64,000 bases of DNA from Siphonodentalium dalli (Eukaryota > Mollusca > Scaphopoda > Gadilida > Siphonodentaliidae), in NCBI GenBank assembly GCA_032622095.1, contig CP136069.1:15608450-15672449 (forward strand), in the 5' to 3' direction. The translations under genes were made by a program, and so were the position numbers. Shown here piece by piece: positions 48,480 through 58,856 of this stretch. The notes below the pieces were generated by a model. It was not told the DNA's origin and searched no databases. It was given only the letters and a program-made list of their open reading frames with translations. Position 1 is the first letter of the stretch. Every line of letters begins with the position of its first letter.

Positions 48480-50246
48480 ATGTCTGTTGATAATGAATGG
48501 GGTGAATTCGGGGTAATGTCAACACCTCCTGATCTATGGGAAGCAGCAAATTATGATGATGATGATGATGTATTTGATGACAGTTTTGACATTAGTGCAA
48601 TTGAAGAGTCAATGACAATGGTTGAGAATGAGACTCAGACTGTCACTGTGTCTGATCAAAGTCCTGTCACTGCAAATATTCGTGACTTGAGAACATATAT
48701 TAACAATAAGAGGTCTAGTAGATCTCATTCATCTCAAGATTGTTCTGCTTCTGAAAGTTCTGATGCTAGTCCGAGTTGTCCTACTAATTATAATTCCATG
48801 ACACCCATCAATGTTTCAAATCATCAAACTCAGCAATTGAATGACACAGCTCTAGAGTCTAGAGTAGAGCTAGATCGGTATATCAAAAGTAACATGAATC
48901 CCAACACCATAAAAAAGACTGAGTCTTCAATTAACCGATTTCAGTTGTGGCTGAATAAACAGAATGAGTTTCGCAAGATTGAAATGATTCCACCAGAGGA
49001 ACTGGATGTGCAAATCGGATCATTTTTGGTCAGCTTAAGAAAGCCAGATTCAACCGAGTATGAACCGGATACAATAACGAGCTACCACCGAGGAATAGAG
49101 CGATATTTACGTGAAGTACATTACGGTGAAAATATAGTGACATCAGACAAATTCATGACAAGTAGGAAAGTGCTACAGTCAAAACGGAAAGAATTAAAAG
49201 GGAAAGGAAAGGGGAATAAGCCGCAAAAGGCAGATGTCCTCACAGAAAGTGACGAAGAAAAGTTGTGGGAGACCGGTCAAGTTGGACAACACAATCCAGA
49301 TGCATTAATGCGTTTAGTCTGGTTCAATAATACCAAACTGCTCGGGTTTCGTGGTTCGCACGAAAACAAACAATTAAAGTGGGGAGACCTTGAATTAAAG
49401 AAGACCAGTGACGGCAGCGAATACCTGGAATTAAACGAAAGACTCACGAAGACTCGTGATGGTAGTGCTGGTGGCCACATACGACCATTTAACCCCAAAA
49501 TCTTCTCAAATGTATCTGATCCATCGCGATGTCTTATTGAAGCTTATAAACTTTATTCGAAAAACAGACCATCTTCAACAATGACTAAAGAATCGCCATT
49601 TTATATTGCCACAAATCAAAATTATAAACTGTCAGAAAAATCTCTGTGGTACAAAAATCAGCCAATTGGAGTGAATAAAATCAATACTATTCTCAAAGAC
49701 ATGGCGAAGAAAGCTGGAATCGAAGGAAAAATTACCAATCACTCTCTACGAAAATCAATGTGTACCAGATTGTTACATGCAGGCGTTAATCCGCAGATGA
49801 TTACACAACTATCCGGTCATAAAAATATTAACAGCCTAAACAACTATGCGCTTGCATCTATTGACCAACAAGAGGAAATGTGCAACATATTACAGCCCTC
49901 CTCAAAGAAACGCCAACTATGTTTGCCGAGGGCATGTGACAATATTGCGACCTCAAGAATGAGAGCAATTGAAAGCACAAAAACTGTAGAAAGTGAATGT
50001 ATCAGTAACCAATTACATGTAAATCGCAGTTGCAGTCAGAGCGTGACAAACAGATTAGACAATCATGCACCGACAAATCAAAATGCCCAAGAGAAAGCTC
50101 TACAAGGAATGCTTTCAAATGCTACTATAACTGGCGGGACCTTCAAAATTAATATTCACATGGTTTCAAGTTCACAGCAGGAAAATATGGAACCAGCCAG
50201 AAAATATAGACGCATTGCTAATATCAACGATACTGATTCAGAATGA
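48480..50246 (+). CDS. Crypton-type tyrosine recombinase (588 aa), apparently intact
   Basis: The protein is a site-specific DNA recombinase of the eukaryotic Crypton transposon class, expected to act in the nucleus by Y-recombinase chemistry. It has an acidic, Ser-rich N-terminus (Asp run near residues 25-36), a core-binding helical domain at about 130-250, and a catalytic domain at about 255-475. Visible catalytic residues are Arg291 (GFRGSHENKQLKWGDL), Lys324 (ERLTKTRDG), His421 and Arg424 (NHSLRKS), His447 (LSGHKN) and Tyr456 (NNYA). The C-terminal ATITGGTFKINIH segment resembles tails of animal Crypton/DUF3504-like proteins. I chose the ATG at 48480 (A at -3); the frame is open ten codons upstream from a GTG beside a splice-acceptor-like CAG. 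There are no internal stops. It lies antisense in the 12.5-kb intron of the minus-strand gene. It could be a young transposon or a captured gene. Confidence 0.9.
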   Translation: MSVDNEWGEFGVMSTPPDLWEAANYDDDDDVFDDSFDISAIEESMTMVENETQTVTVSDQSPVTANIRDLRTYINNKRSSRSHSSQDCSASESSDASPSCPTNYNSMTPINVSNHQTQQLNDTALESRVELDRYIKSNMNPNTIKKTESSINRFQLWLNKQNEFRKIEMIPPEELDVQIGSFLVSLRKPDSTEYEPDTITSYHRGIERYLREVHYGENIVTSDKFMTSRKVLQSKRKELKGKGKGNKPQKADVLTESDEEKLWETGQVGQHNPDALMRLVWFNNTKLLGFRGSHENKQLKWGDLELKKTSDGSEYLELNERLTKTRDGSAGGHIRPFNPKIFSNVSDPSRCLIEAYKLYSKNRPSSTMTKESPFYIATNQNYKLSEKSLWYKNQPIGVNKINTILKDMAKKAGIEGKITNHSLRKSMCTRLLHAGVNPQMITQLSGHKNINSLNNYALASIDQQEEMCNILQPSSKKRQLCLPRACDNIATSRMRAIESTKTVESECISNQLHVNRSCSQSVTNRLDNHAPTNQNAQEKALQGMLSNATITGGTFKINIHMVSSSQQENMEPARKYRRIANINDTDSE

Positions 50247-51455
50247 CATACCAAATTTCTTGGGACTATAACTAGTTGACTTCAATATAATATTTTTCCT
50301 GAATTAACCCTTTCAGTGCCATGGCCGAACACATTTTCCGCATGGCGAATGCACTTTCTGGTGGTTTTACTGTCATTATCCTGTACATGTATTAATTTGT
50401 GTATCGGTGTCCGAAATATCTGCGAAACATTTGTTGACAAGAGCCATTTTGGAAATCGTTTGGCAGGAAGTGTGACGTAATATTTTGACAATTCACATGC
50501 GATCGACTACCTTCGGGTAATAAAAAAATATTCTTAATTTATTTATATCATTATAAAACACTATCGAGATTTCTCATAGGGTGTCATTGTACAAGTTTCG
50601 CAGACTACTCTTTCACTTCTAACAGTATAATACTATTCGGTATAAATTAAGTATAATAAAAAGAATGATGATCTGGCTCTCGGTGGACATTGCCTCCCTC
50701 TGGAACCAAAGTCTCTCTCGGCTATTGCCTCGGTACGAGTCAGGAGACATTGTTTTCCCCAGCGAGACAATCTGCAATGTCCACCTCAAGCCAGGTCATC
50801 ATTTTTATAATGTCAACTCTCTCCACTTTAACTAGGCCTATATTATATTCGAATTACTGAATGAATTTAACCATGTTTTGTAAGAAACTACTTTTTATTA
50901 CATATTTTGAATTTTCAATTAAGACAGTTTAACAAATAAAGTATTGAAATCTGGTTTAGATTGTAACTGATTAATATCAATATGGGTTGTAAAACTTACC
51001 AAATAGTCGGGAAGTCCATTATCTGATCCCATCTCAAATATTTTGTCTCGAGAGTAGAGTAATGTTTTGATAATTTATTTACTTCCTTCTTTCGGTTTCT
51101 TGTAATTTTCAGGAAAACTTCCGAAAAGCCAATTCGATTAAAGTTCGATTCAAAGACTGAATTTTAAATTCCATGAATGAACATCATTATATGTTAACTC
51201 GTAATCCTTCAACATTGCACAGTAAAACCTAGCGAATATCTCATACATGGAAAACATCCTTTATATCAGCATTAATTAGTATTTTAATGCGGCGAAGTTA
51301 CAAAACTTTAGCACCGCTTCGGCGACACATTGATAAAACTGGGTCAAATTGTAGACTGGTTCCTTACTGAGAACGGCAAAATATTATGCTTTCGCCTGTT
51401 GCGCAGATTAAAATGTCTATTTAACCACACAAATGAAACAATCTGCGATAAAATT
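50247..51455. other. Downstream of Crypton: solo TTAA-MITE end and AT-rich sequence
   Basis: TTAACCCTTTCAGTGCCA at 50304 matches the left end of the MITE at 11166, but no matching right end was seen downstream, so it is a truncated copy. No gene was seen elsewhere in the stretch. Confidence 0.5.
50664..50803. mobile_element. Small foldback MITE (about 140 bp)
   Basis: AATGATGATCTGGCT...GGTGGACATTGC on the left is matched by the complement of GCAATGTCCACCTCAAGCC...GGTCATCATT on the right, giving arms of about 30 bp around a CCTC/GAGG-rich loop. No clear target duplication. Confidence 0.75.
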
Positions 51456-51655
51456 ATACAATATGGGCATATGTAATAAATATAGAACCACATTCGTGTT
51501 TGAGTGGGTTAATCATTACTGGACTCGATCGGGTCGCGGAAGGACACCACTCGTGCCGTACCGGCACTCGTGGTGTCCTTCCGCGACCCGATCTCGTCCA
51601 GTAATGATTAACCCACTCAAACACGAATATGGTTCTATATATTTGTTGTATAATG
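51456..51655. repeat. Long palindrome, about 200 bp, arms about 95 bp
   Basis: The centre GTGCCGTACCGGCAC lies at about 51553-51567. Outward, GGTGTCCTTCCGCGACCCGA mirrors TCGGGTCGCGGAAGGACACC exactly, and the match continues through TTAATCATTACTGGAC and AACACGAAT to ATATAGAACC. Only a few mismatches were seen. This is probably a foldback MITE; the open frame through it simply reads both arms. Confidence 0.9.
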
Positions 51656-52751
51656 TGGAAACGGAAAATGTGTCACATCTGAGTCGCGATGTTGAAACTT
51701 ATTTATATATAATATATAATATAAAATCAAATCCGAATGATTAGTCAGAATTTATGGATGTTTGCGACGAAATTATCTCACTACTGACAAATTATAGCCG
51801 TACTCATGATGCGACACACACTTCACAGATTGTCTATGCACTCAAACAAACATTTAACAATGTTTTTAAATATCTATAACATTACCAAGAGCAAAACCTG
51901 AGAGTTGGATATTCATAACTTCGGCATTTCCATTTCTAAAATTTAACTATACTATGCACTTAACTATACTACCCAACCATACCTCTACAAGGAAGCGGCT
52001 AAATGTTTACAGGTGTATAACAATATTATATTGCAGTTTAATGCGAACTAAAAGGGGAACTATTAACAAGGAAAGGAGACAAATTAATTTATGCGTATCT
52101 TCGCCGGCGATATGTAACGGCCTGCGATAACTTTCGCCTGAGAACGCGTTCGGCGCTTACACCGATAACCGGCTATGTGTAAACAGCACATGAGAGAAGA
52201 CAAAAAACAATGGATTTGAATACATTTGTGAGGTTATAATAATCATATAAATATTTTGTTTTTTATTTTGGTCTATTTTTACCAACAACTTCTAGAATAA
52301 TATCACACTTTGTGTAGCAGTGGTATCTATATCTATAAATTAATATTTGTGAATGTCTGTCTGTCTGTTTGCCTTGTTCAATGGCAATCAACGTGGGACC
52401 ATCCATATTGTTCTAACGGGATCTAACGGGGGTCACGTTTCACGAGGAAGATAATGGTGCAGGTTAAAATTTTATAAAGTGAAATTGTTGGTATCAGGGA
52501 CAACGAAATAGATTAAATGTTCCGCCGATTCCACCATACCTATATGTATATATATATATATCTCCTATATATTTTGATACAATCTGTATTCGAGAGATAA
52601 CACACATCCTCCTGATCTCAATGATATGATATGATCGTGAATGAGTATTCATATACCCCACTAAACTTTGACAAACACCAGTAATGGTGTGTAGATAATT
52701 TACATATCTCTCCTATATATTTTGATACAATCTATCTAATTTACATATCTC

Positions 52752-53151
52752 TCTTATATATTTTGATACAATCTATCTGTTTGTCTGTCTGTCATTTATA
52801 CAAATCTACGATTCTCCACCGATCGAGACTAAACTTCCTATTTAGGGGTAAAATCCCACGGACACGGTCGTTGTCGTTTTGGCGACCCCGTGCGACGCCC
52901 GTGCAGCGCATGCGCAGACGAGATCTCGTAAACGGGTGGAGCTATCGACTTGAAATTTGCTATGTGAATGTATCTTGCCCCGGATACGAATTTTATCGGG
53001 TCACCGAGTCCGTGCGACGCCAGCTTCGCGCATGCGCAGACCAGATCTCGGAAACTGGTGGAGCTATCGACTTGAAATTTGGTTTTTGAATAGCTATCGA
53101 CTTGAAATTTGATTTTTGAATAGCCCGGACAACGTCGGGCTCATCGGCTAG
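52752..53151 (+). mobile_element. Helitron-like non-autonomous unit H1
   Basis: The unit starts TCTTATATATTTTGATAC, has TCTGTCTG runs, and ends with hairpin GCCCGGACAACGTCGGGC followed by TCATCGGCTAG at 53151. This is the TC...hairpin...CTRR layout of Helitrons. Internal CGCATGCGCAGACGAGATCTC blocks repeat. The copy in the second unit is at about 55182-55577. Open frames of up to 190 codons through H1 and H2 are repeat translations. Confidence 0.75.
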
Positions 53152-53684
53152 TCTCATATATATTTTGAAGACCTCTGTCTGTCTGTTTGTTTGTCTGTCT
53201 GCCATTAATACAAATCTACGATTCTCGACCGATCGGGACGAAACTTGGTACGTGTGTGTAGTTTGACCAGGCGGTGGGCGTTGTCGTATTGGCGAGCCCG
53301 TGTGGCGCCCGCTTCGCGCATGCGCAGACGAGATCTCGGAAACGGGTGGAGCTATCGACTTGAAATTTGCTATGTGAATGTATCTTGCCCCGGATACGAA
53401 TTTTATCAGGTCGCCGAGCCCATGCGATGCCAGCTTCGCGCATGCGCAGACCAGATCTCGGAAACGGGTGGAGCTATCGACTTGAAATTTTCTATGTGAA
53501 TGTATCTTGCCCCGGATACGAATTTTATCGGGTCGCCGAGCCCGTGCGACGCCAGATTCGCGCATGCGCAGACCATATCTCGGAAACGGGTAGAGCTATC
53601 GACTTGAAATTTCGGGTTGGGTAGAGCTATCGACTTGAAATTTGGTTTTTGAATAGCCCGGACAACGTCGGGCTCATCGGCTAG
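53152..53684 (+). mobile_element. Helitron-like unit H2, directly abutting H1
   Basis: Begins TCTCATATATATTTTGAAG immediately after the CTAG of H1 and ends with the same hairpin and CTAG at 53681-53684. It has three internal repeats of the CGCATGCGCAGAC...GGAGCTATCGACTTG block. The partner copy is 55578-56104. Confidence 0.75.
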
Positions 53685-54247
53685 TCTATTATATATTTTG
53701 GAAGATCTGTGTGTGTGTGTGTCTGTGTGTGTGATCGCGATGAACTCGAAAACGACCGAGCCGATTTCGATGAAAATTGGTATGTGGTGGTATTTTCGAC
53801 CGGGAACGGGCATAGGCCTATTAATTTTCAGATCCGAGGTCAACTTTTCTCGTGCCGAGGTCAAATCTGTTTTTACGCTGTGTTACGGGACTTTCATTTG
53901 AGTTCGGTGCTTACAAATCGATTCGAAACAGCGCGAATAATAAAATTCCAGTCATAATAATGACACTGTGAGAATCTTTCCTCTTTCCAACGATATATAA
54001 TGCGTATGTATCCGTTTTAGTTATCTGACTCAATTATCAAGAAGAAGTGGTACTATCTTCCATCAGGATAAAAACAATGCGTTACTTCTATGACGTCGTT
54101 AGATGTCATAACGTTAGATCACGTTAACGCTTAACCGGCCGATGCATTTGACTATTTCAGACGTCTTGGCGATATCTCGGGCACCGATGGTAATTTATCT
54201 TGAAACTTGATAATTAATGAGCGTGTGTATATGAGGCGCGTTTATAT

Positions 54248-56676
54248 ACTTCACAGATTGTCTATGCACTCAAACAAACATTTAACAATGTTTTTAAATA
54301 TCTATAACATTACCAAGAGCAAAACCTGAGAGTTGGATATTCATAACTTCGGCATTTCCATTTCTAAAATTTAACTATACTATGCACTTAACTATACTAC
54401 TCAACCATACCTCTACAAGGAAGCGGCTAAATGTTTACAGGTGTATAACAATATTATATTGCAGTTTAATGCGAACTAAAAGGGGAACTATTAACAAGGA
54501 AAGGAGACAAATTAATTTATGCGTATCTTCGCCGGCGATATGTAACGGCCTGCGATAACTTTCGCCTGAGAACGCGTTCGGCGCTTACACCGATAACCGG
54601 CTATGTGTAAACAGCACATGAGAGAAGACAAAAAACAATGGATTTGAATACATTTGTGAGGTTATAATAATCATATAAATATTTTGTTTTTTATTTTGGT
54701 CTATTTTTACCAACAACTTCTAGAATAATATCACACTTTGTGTAGCAGTGGTATCTATATCTATAAATTAATATTTGTGAATGTCTGTCTGTCTGTTTGC
54801 CTTGTTCAATGGCAATCAACGTGGGACCATCCATATTGTTCTAACGGGATCTAACGGGGGTCACGTTTCACGAGGAAGATAATGGTGCAGGTTAAAATTT
54901 TATAAAGTGAAATTGTTGGTATCAGGGACAACGAAATAGATTAAATGTTCCGCCGATTCCACCATACCTATATATATATATATATATATATCTCCTATAT
55001 ATTTTGATACAATCTGTATTCGAGAGATAACACACATCCTCCTGATCTCAATGATATGATATGATCGTGAATGAGTATTCATATACCCCACTAAACTTTG
55101 ACAAACACCAGTAATGGTGTGTAGATAATTTACATATCTCTCCTATATATTTTGATACAATCTATCTAATTTACATATCTCTCTTATATATTTTGATACA
55201 ATCTATCTGTTTGTCTGTCATTTATATAAATCTACGATTCTCCACCGATCGAGACCAAACTTCCTATTTAGGGGTAAAATCCCACGGACACGGTCGTTGT
55301 CGTTTTGGCGACCCCGTGCGACGCCCGTGCAGCGCATGCGCAGACGAGATCTCGGAAACGGGTGGAGCTATCGACTTGAAATTTGCTATGTGAATGTATC
55401 TTGCCCCGGATACGAATTTTATCGGGTCACCGAGTCCGTGCGACGCCAGCTTCGCGCATGCGCAGACCAGATCTCGGAAACTGGTGGAGCTATCGACTTG
55501 AAATTTGGTTTTTGAATAGCTATCGACTTGAAATTTGATTTTTGAATAGCCCGGACAACGTCGGGCTCATCGGCTAGTCTCATATATATTTTGAAGACCT
55601 CTGTCTGTCTGTTTGTTTGTCTGTCTGCCATTAATACAAATCTACGATTCTCGACCGATCGGGACGAAACTTGGTACGTGTGTGTAGTTTGACCAGGCGG
55701 TGGGCGTTGTCGTATTGGCGAGCCCGTGTGGCGCCCGCTTCGCGCATGCGCAGACGAGATCTCGGAAACGGGTGGAGCTATCGACTTGAAATTTGCTATG
55801 TGAATGTATCTTGCCCCGGATACGAATTTTATCAGGTCGCCGAGCCCATGCGATGCCAGCTTCGCGCAGACCAGATCTCGGAAACGGGTGGAGCTATCGA
55901 CTTGAAATTTTCTATGTGAATGTATCTTGCCCCGGATACGAATTTTATCGGGTCGCCGAGCCCGTGCGACGCCAGATTCGCGCATGCGCAGACCATATCT
56001 CGGAAACGGGTAGAGCTATCGACTTGAAATTTCGGGTTGGGTAGAGCTATCGACTTGAAATTTGGTTTTTGAATAGCCCGGACAACGTCGGGCTCATCGG
56101 CTAGTCTATTATATATTTTGGAAGATCTGTGTGTGTGTGTGTGTCTGTGTGTGTGATCGCGATGAACTCGAAAACGACCGAGCCGATTTCGATGAAAATT
56201 GGTATGTGGTGGTATTTTCGACCGGGAACGGGCATAGGCCTATTAATTTTCAGATCCGAGGTCAACTTTTCTCGTGCCGAGGTCAAATCTGTTTTTACGC
56301 TGTGTTACGAAACTTTCATTTGAGTTCGGTGCTTACAAATCGATTCGAAACAGCGCGAATAATAAAATTCCAGTCATAATAATGACACTGTGAGAATCTT
56401 TCGTGTTTCCTCTTTCCAACGATATATAATGCGTATGTATCCGTTTTAGTTATCTGACTCAATTATCAAGAAGAAGTGGTACTATCTTCCATCAGGATAA
56501 AAACAATGCGTTACTTCTATGACGTCGTTAGATGTCATAACGTTAGATCACGTTAACGCTTAACCGGCCGATGCATTTGACTATTTCAGACGTCTTGGCG
56601 ATATCTCGGGCACCGATGGTAATTTATCTTGAAACTTGATAATTAATGAGCGTGTGTATATGAGGCGCGTTTATAT
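54248..56676 (+). repeat. 2.43-kb tandem duplication, copy 2
   Basis: The copy ends at ATATACTT (56673-56680) and continues into unique sequence GAGTGGAAATC. The left border of copy 1 is ACACACTTCAC and the internal junction is ATATACTTCAC, so ACTT is shared by all three: 4-bp microhomology at the breakpoint. Confidence 0.95.
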
Positions 56677-56889
56677 ACTTGAGTGGAAATCAAATCGGGT
56701 TAAACTTGCGGATTTTTACGGACGAAATTTGATGCATAGGGTATCTCGGTATCCGCTGGGCCGATTTCCCGGTATCCGCTGGGCCGATTTCCACCATTTT
56801 TGGGGTGTTGGTGTTTGACACCACCTGACATTGACCTTCAAAATGGTCAATTCAAGGTCAAAGCCCGGACGAAGTCGGGTCACCTTCTA

Positions 56890-56890
<1 letters not shown>
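56105..56890 (+). mobile_element. Helitron-like unit H3 (complete copy, 786 bp)
   Basis: Begins TCTATTATATATTTTGGAAG after the CTAG of H2 and ends with CCCGGACGAAGTCGGG, TCACCTT, CTAG (56887-56890) then T. In copy 1 of the duplication only its first part exists (53685-54247), because the duplication breakpoint cuts through it. It includes GTGTGTGT runs and the TTGACCTT motif near its 3' end. Confidence 0.7.
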
Positions 56891-56935
<45 letters not shown>

Positions 56936-56936
56936 C

Positions 56937-56968
<32 letters not shown>
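56891..56968. repeat. (TA)n(GA)n microsatellite
   Basis: A long TA run interrupted once by GCTA, followed by eight or so GA units. It begins directly at the 3' end of H3, a common AT-rich Helitron target setting. Confidence 0.95.
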
Positions 56969-56969
<1 letters not shown>

Positions 56970-57113
56970 GATCTCACATGAGTTTCTATTTTATACGGAA
57001 TTTATCAACCGAGTTTACTAAATTCGATTTGAGCCGAGGTTTACCGAGGCTCAAATAGAATTTAGTGGACGAGGTTGATAAATTACGTATAAAATAGGAC
57101 GAGTGTGAGATAC
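56969..57113. mobile_element. Foldback MITE, arms about 70 bp
   Basis: ATCTCACATGAGTTTCTATT at the left mirrors the block ending ATAGGACGAGTGTGAGAT at the right. The match continues through TTTATACG, AATTTATCAACC and CTAAATTC towards a GAGCC/GGCTC centre near 57040. Confidence 0.85.
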
Positions 57114-57117
57114 TTTT

Positions 57118-57637
57118 TATCACATGATCAAATAAACGCGAAACAATGCGAAATATCCATCGAAAACAACGATAAAAACCGCAGCGATCGCAAGTCATTT
57201 GAAGAACGATGTGACGTCATCGCACGCGCTGATATTAAACGTGTCTCTTATCGATAATTATGAAACTGCTTTTATGGGCAAATTATGTGATAAATATATA
57301 TATATATATACATAATCATCTCCATTAGGAGTCTTATGGTGTGGTTTAAAGGTGCCAAATATAACGCCGTTCGGGTCAGCTTGGCAACAAGTATTTCAGC
57401 GCCGATTTCCACCAAATTGATACAAGATCTTCTCTATGATGCGAGGAGTCTAATCATGTGGCTTTAAGACGCCAAATTGGGTACTAAATTTGATAATAAT
57501 GGGTTTAATCGCCGATATCCACGAAACTTATATATGGTCATATGTCATCAAGGTGGCTACAATATAATGACTAGAGCATGTATATTGTTGTTGACCACGA
57601 CAATTCATGCCTCCTGCAAATAGCGTGTCTGTAATTT
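57118..57637. other. Intronic sequence, no gene seen
   Basis: AT-rich with a short TA run near 57296-57310. CCGATTTCCACCAAATTG-type phrases typical of decayed Helitron interiors occur around 57400 and 57510. Confidence 0.4.
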
Positions 57638-57730
57638 GCAGAATGAGGTCCCCAGAGGGTGAATTTAGTGATGCTATCCCGCAAAGTGGGCTAGCATCAC
57701 CAAATTCACCCTCTGGGGACCCCATTCTGC
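57638..57730. repeat. Palindrome with GGTCCCCAGAGGGTGAATTT arms
   Basis: Arms of about 40 bp (GCAGAATGAGGTCCCCAGAG ... CTCTGGGGACCCCATTCTGC) surround CCCGCAAAGTGGG. A related shorter piece (TTAGGTCCCCAGG ... CCTCATTCTGCAAAT) lies at about 57932-57982, showing a dispersed family. Confidence 0.85.
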
Positions 57731-58471
57731 TTAGGCCTCATCTTCTGGGAAGTATCTATAGTATCAAATTAACATTGTTTTTAGTTACATTTCTCTTCTA
57801 TGAAGTTTCTATATCCCCTTATTTGCAGAAGATAAAATTCATAATTGAGGTGCACAATGGGTGAACCAACCTCAACTGGGGAACTTCAATCTGACCCTAT
57901 ATCTGCCATAGCAGTGGATGGCCTTAACAGAATTAGGTCCCCAGGTCACTAAATAACCTCTGGGACCTCATTCTGCAAATGACACACATTAATTGAACAA
58001 TGTCCATCCTTTCGCGTTAAATTATTACACATAACATGGTCACTATATTAATTGAACGGGCATGGTCCATTTCAACCTCCAAATTATATTTTGATGTTTT
58101 TTATTTCTCGACATTTGCAATTATATGTGGCCCAGACACACGTGATCATGATCTCGGACAAAATTGCTAATAAAGATGGATACCTTTAAAACCAAGTGGT
58201 ACGGTCAAATTTCGTGATACTTAAGTGATCATACGGCCATATGTTGTTGAACAAAATGTTGAAAATAACATGATTTGAGAAATTTGTTACCATAGTTGAC
58301 AGTGGTTAGCATTATTGTGTTGCAATAAATCTATTCTCATAACTAAAGCGAATTTTGATAAATGTTGTTGTTGTGTCTTGATGATATGGGTACTGATCGG
58401 ATTGAGTACCTTTAATACGATAAATGAAGAGCGCGTGTCTCACTTCTTTGTAAGTGTTTCAGAGCATATGT

Positions 58472-58619
58472 GGTATATATATTGGTACAGCTATCGACGT
58501 ATACATGTTATATAGTCATCCGTACATGCATGCTACGTATACCTTGGTATATATATTGCTACAGTTATCGACGTATACATGTAGTATAGTCACCCACCCA
58601 TGCATGGTGCGTATACCTT
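58472..58619. repeat. 74-bp tandem duplication that includes the exon A donor site
   Basis: Copies are 58472-58545 and 58546-58619. Each ends GTATACCTT on the plus strand, i.e. AAG/GTATAC on the minus strand, so the donor and the last three exon bases are duplicated downstream in the intron. The copies differ at several bases. Confidence 0.85.
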
Positions 58620-58774
58620 GCTGATGGCTGTTGTCGTCCAGTTTGTGAGAACAGAACTCCTGTACATGTCTCCACAGTCTGGGTTTCCCGGGCAAAGATA
58701 TGTATCATCGGTCCACGTATTGTATATGTCCTTGCGCGTCGCTTTCTTTGCAGAGAATATAACCATCCAATTTT
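58617..58774 (-). CDS. Exon A of the split minus-strand gene (158 bp)
   Basis: On the minus strand a strong acceptor (TTTGCTATTATTTCAG) precedes the exon and AAG/GTATAC ends it. Two leading bases finish a split codon, and then 52 codons read NWMVIFSAKK, KDIYNTWTDD, PGNPDCGDMYRSSVLTNW and TTTAISK, ending in phase 0. The Trp-x-Val-x-Phe start followed by a YxxW segment and a Cys-rich loop then W..I.K fits the N-terminal half of the family as I remember it. The next coding exon is 12.5 kb away. At least one exon upstream is needed. Confidence 0.8.
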
Positions 58775-58802
58775 CTGAAATAATAGCAAACACGTTTGCT
58801 AT

Positions 58803-58856
58803 ATGATGCAGATGAATATAGCGATCCAGTATTCTGAAATAATAGCAAACTGTGAC
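58803..58856 (-). repeat. Duplicate of the exon A acceptor and first codons
   Basis: On the minus strand TTTGCTATTATTTCAG is followed by AATACTGGATCGCTATATTC, nearly the same as the true exon start (AAAATTGGATGGTTATATTC). Read as an exon it meets TAG after about ten codons, so it would act as a decoy acceptor or a dead exon. Confidence 0.75.

Larger units (their letters stand above)
51820..54247 (+). repeat. 2.43-kb tandem duplication, copy 1
   Basis: Positions 51820 and 54248 both begin ACTTCACAGATTGTCTATGC, and the two units (2428 and 2429 bp) are nearly identical. Small differences include a 6-bp deletion in copy 2 (CTTCGCGCAGACC), a 4-bp microsatellite change and one extra short segment near 56400. 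The content is mainly Helitron-like units. No gene. Confidence 0.95.
40007..58774 (-). other. Split minus-strand gene: four predicted exons of an uncharacterised extracellular-type domain protein
   Basis: Exons A (58617-58774), B (45932-46089), C (40803-40975) and D (40007-40122) join with compatible phases into about 200 residues with no internal stop. Introns are about 12.5 kb, 5.0 kb and 0.7 kb and are full of transposons. The joined sequence resembles, from memory, an uncharacterised invertebrate domain with a W-x-V-F start, a conserved WVEFxGxGTDxxxWF core, a GRRF segment, a C-x(7-8)-W-x(4)-D block and a final GxxxxxxFV strand. Exon A begins in mid-codon, so at least one upstream exon (probably with the start and signal peptide) is missing from my model. 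It may lie in 58.9-64 kb or outside the window. Function is unknown. Confidence 0.7.

Noticed and set aside
52993-53565. 190-codon minus-strand open frame (and its partner in the second duplication copy)
   Set aside because: It reads through tandem internal repeats of Helitron-like units, repeating the same peptide phrases, and the partner frames on the other strand are equally open.
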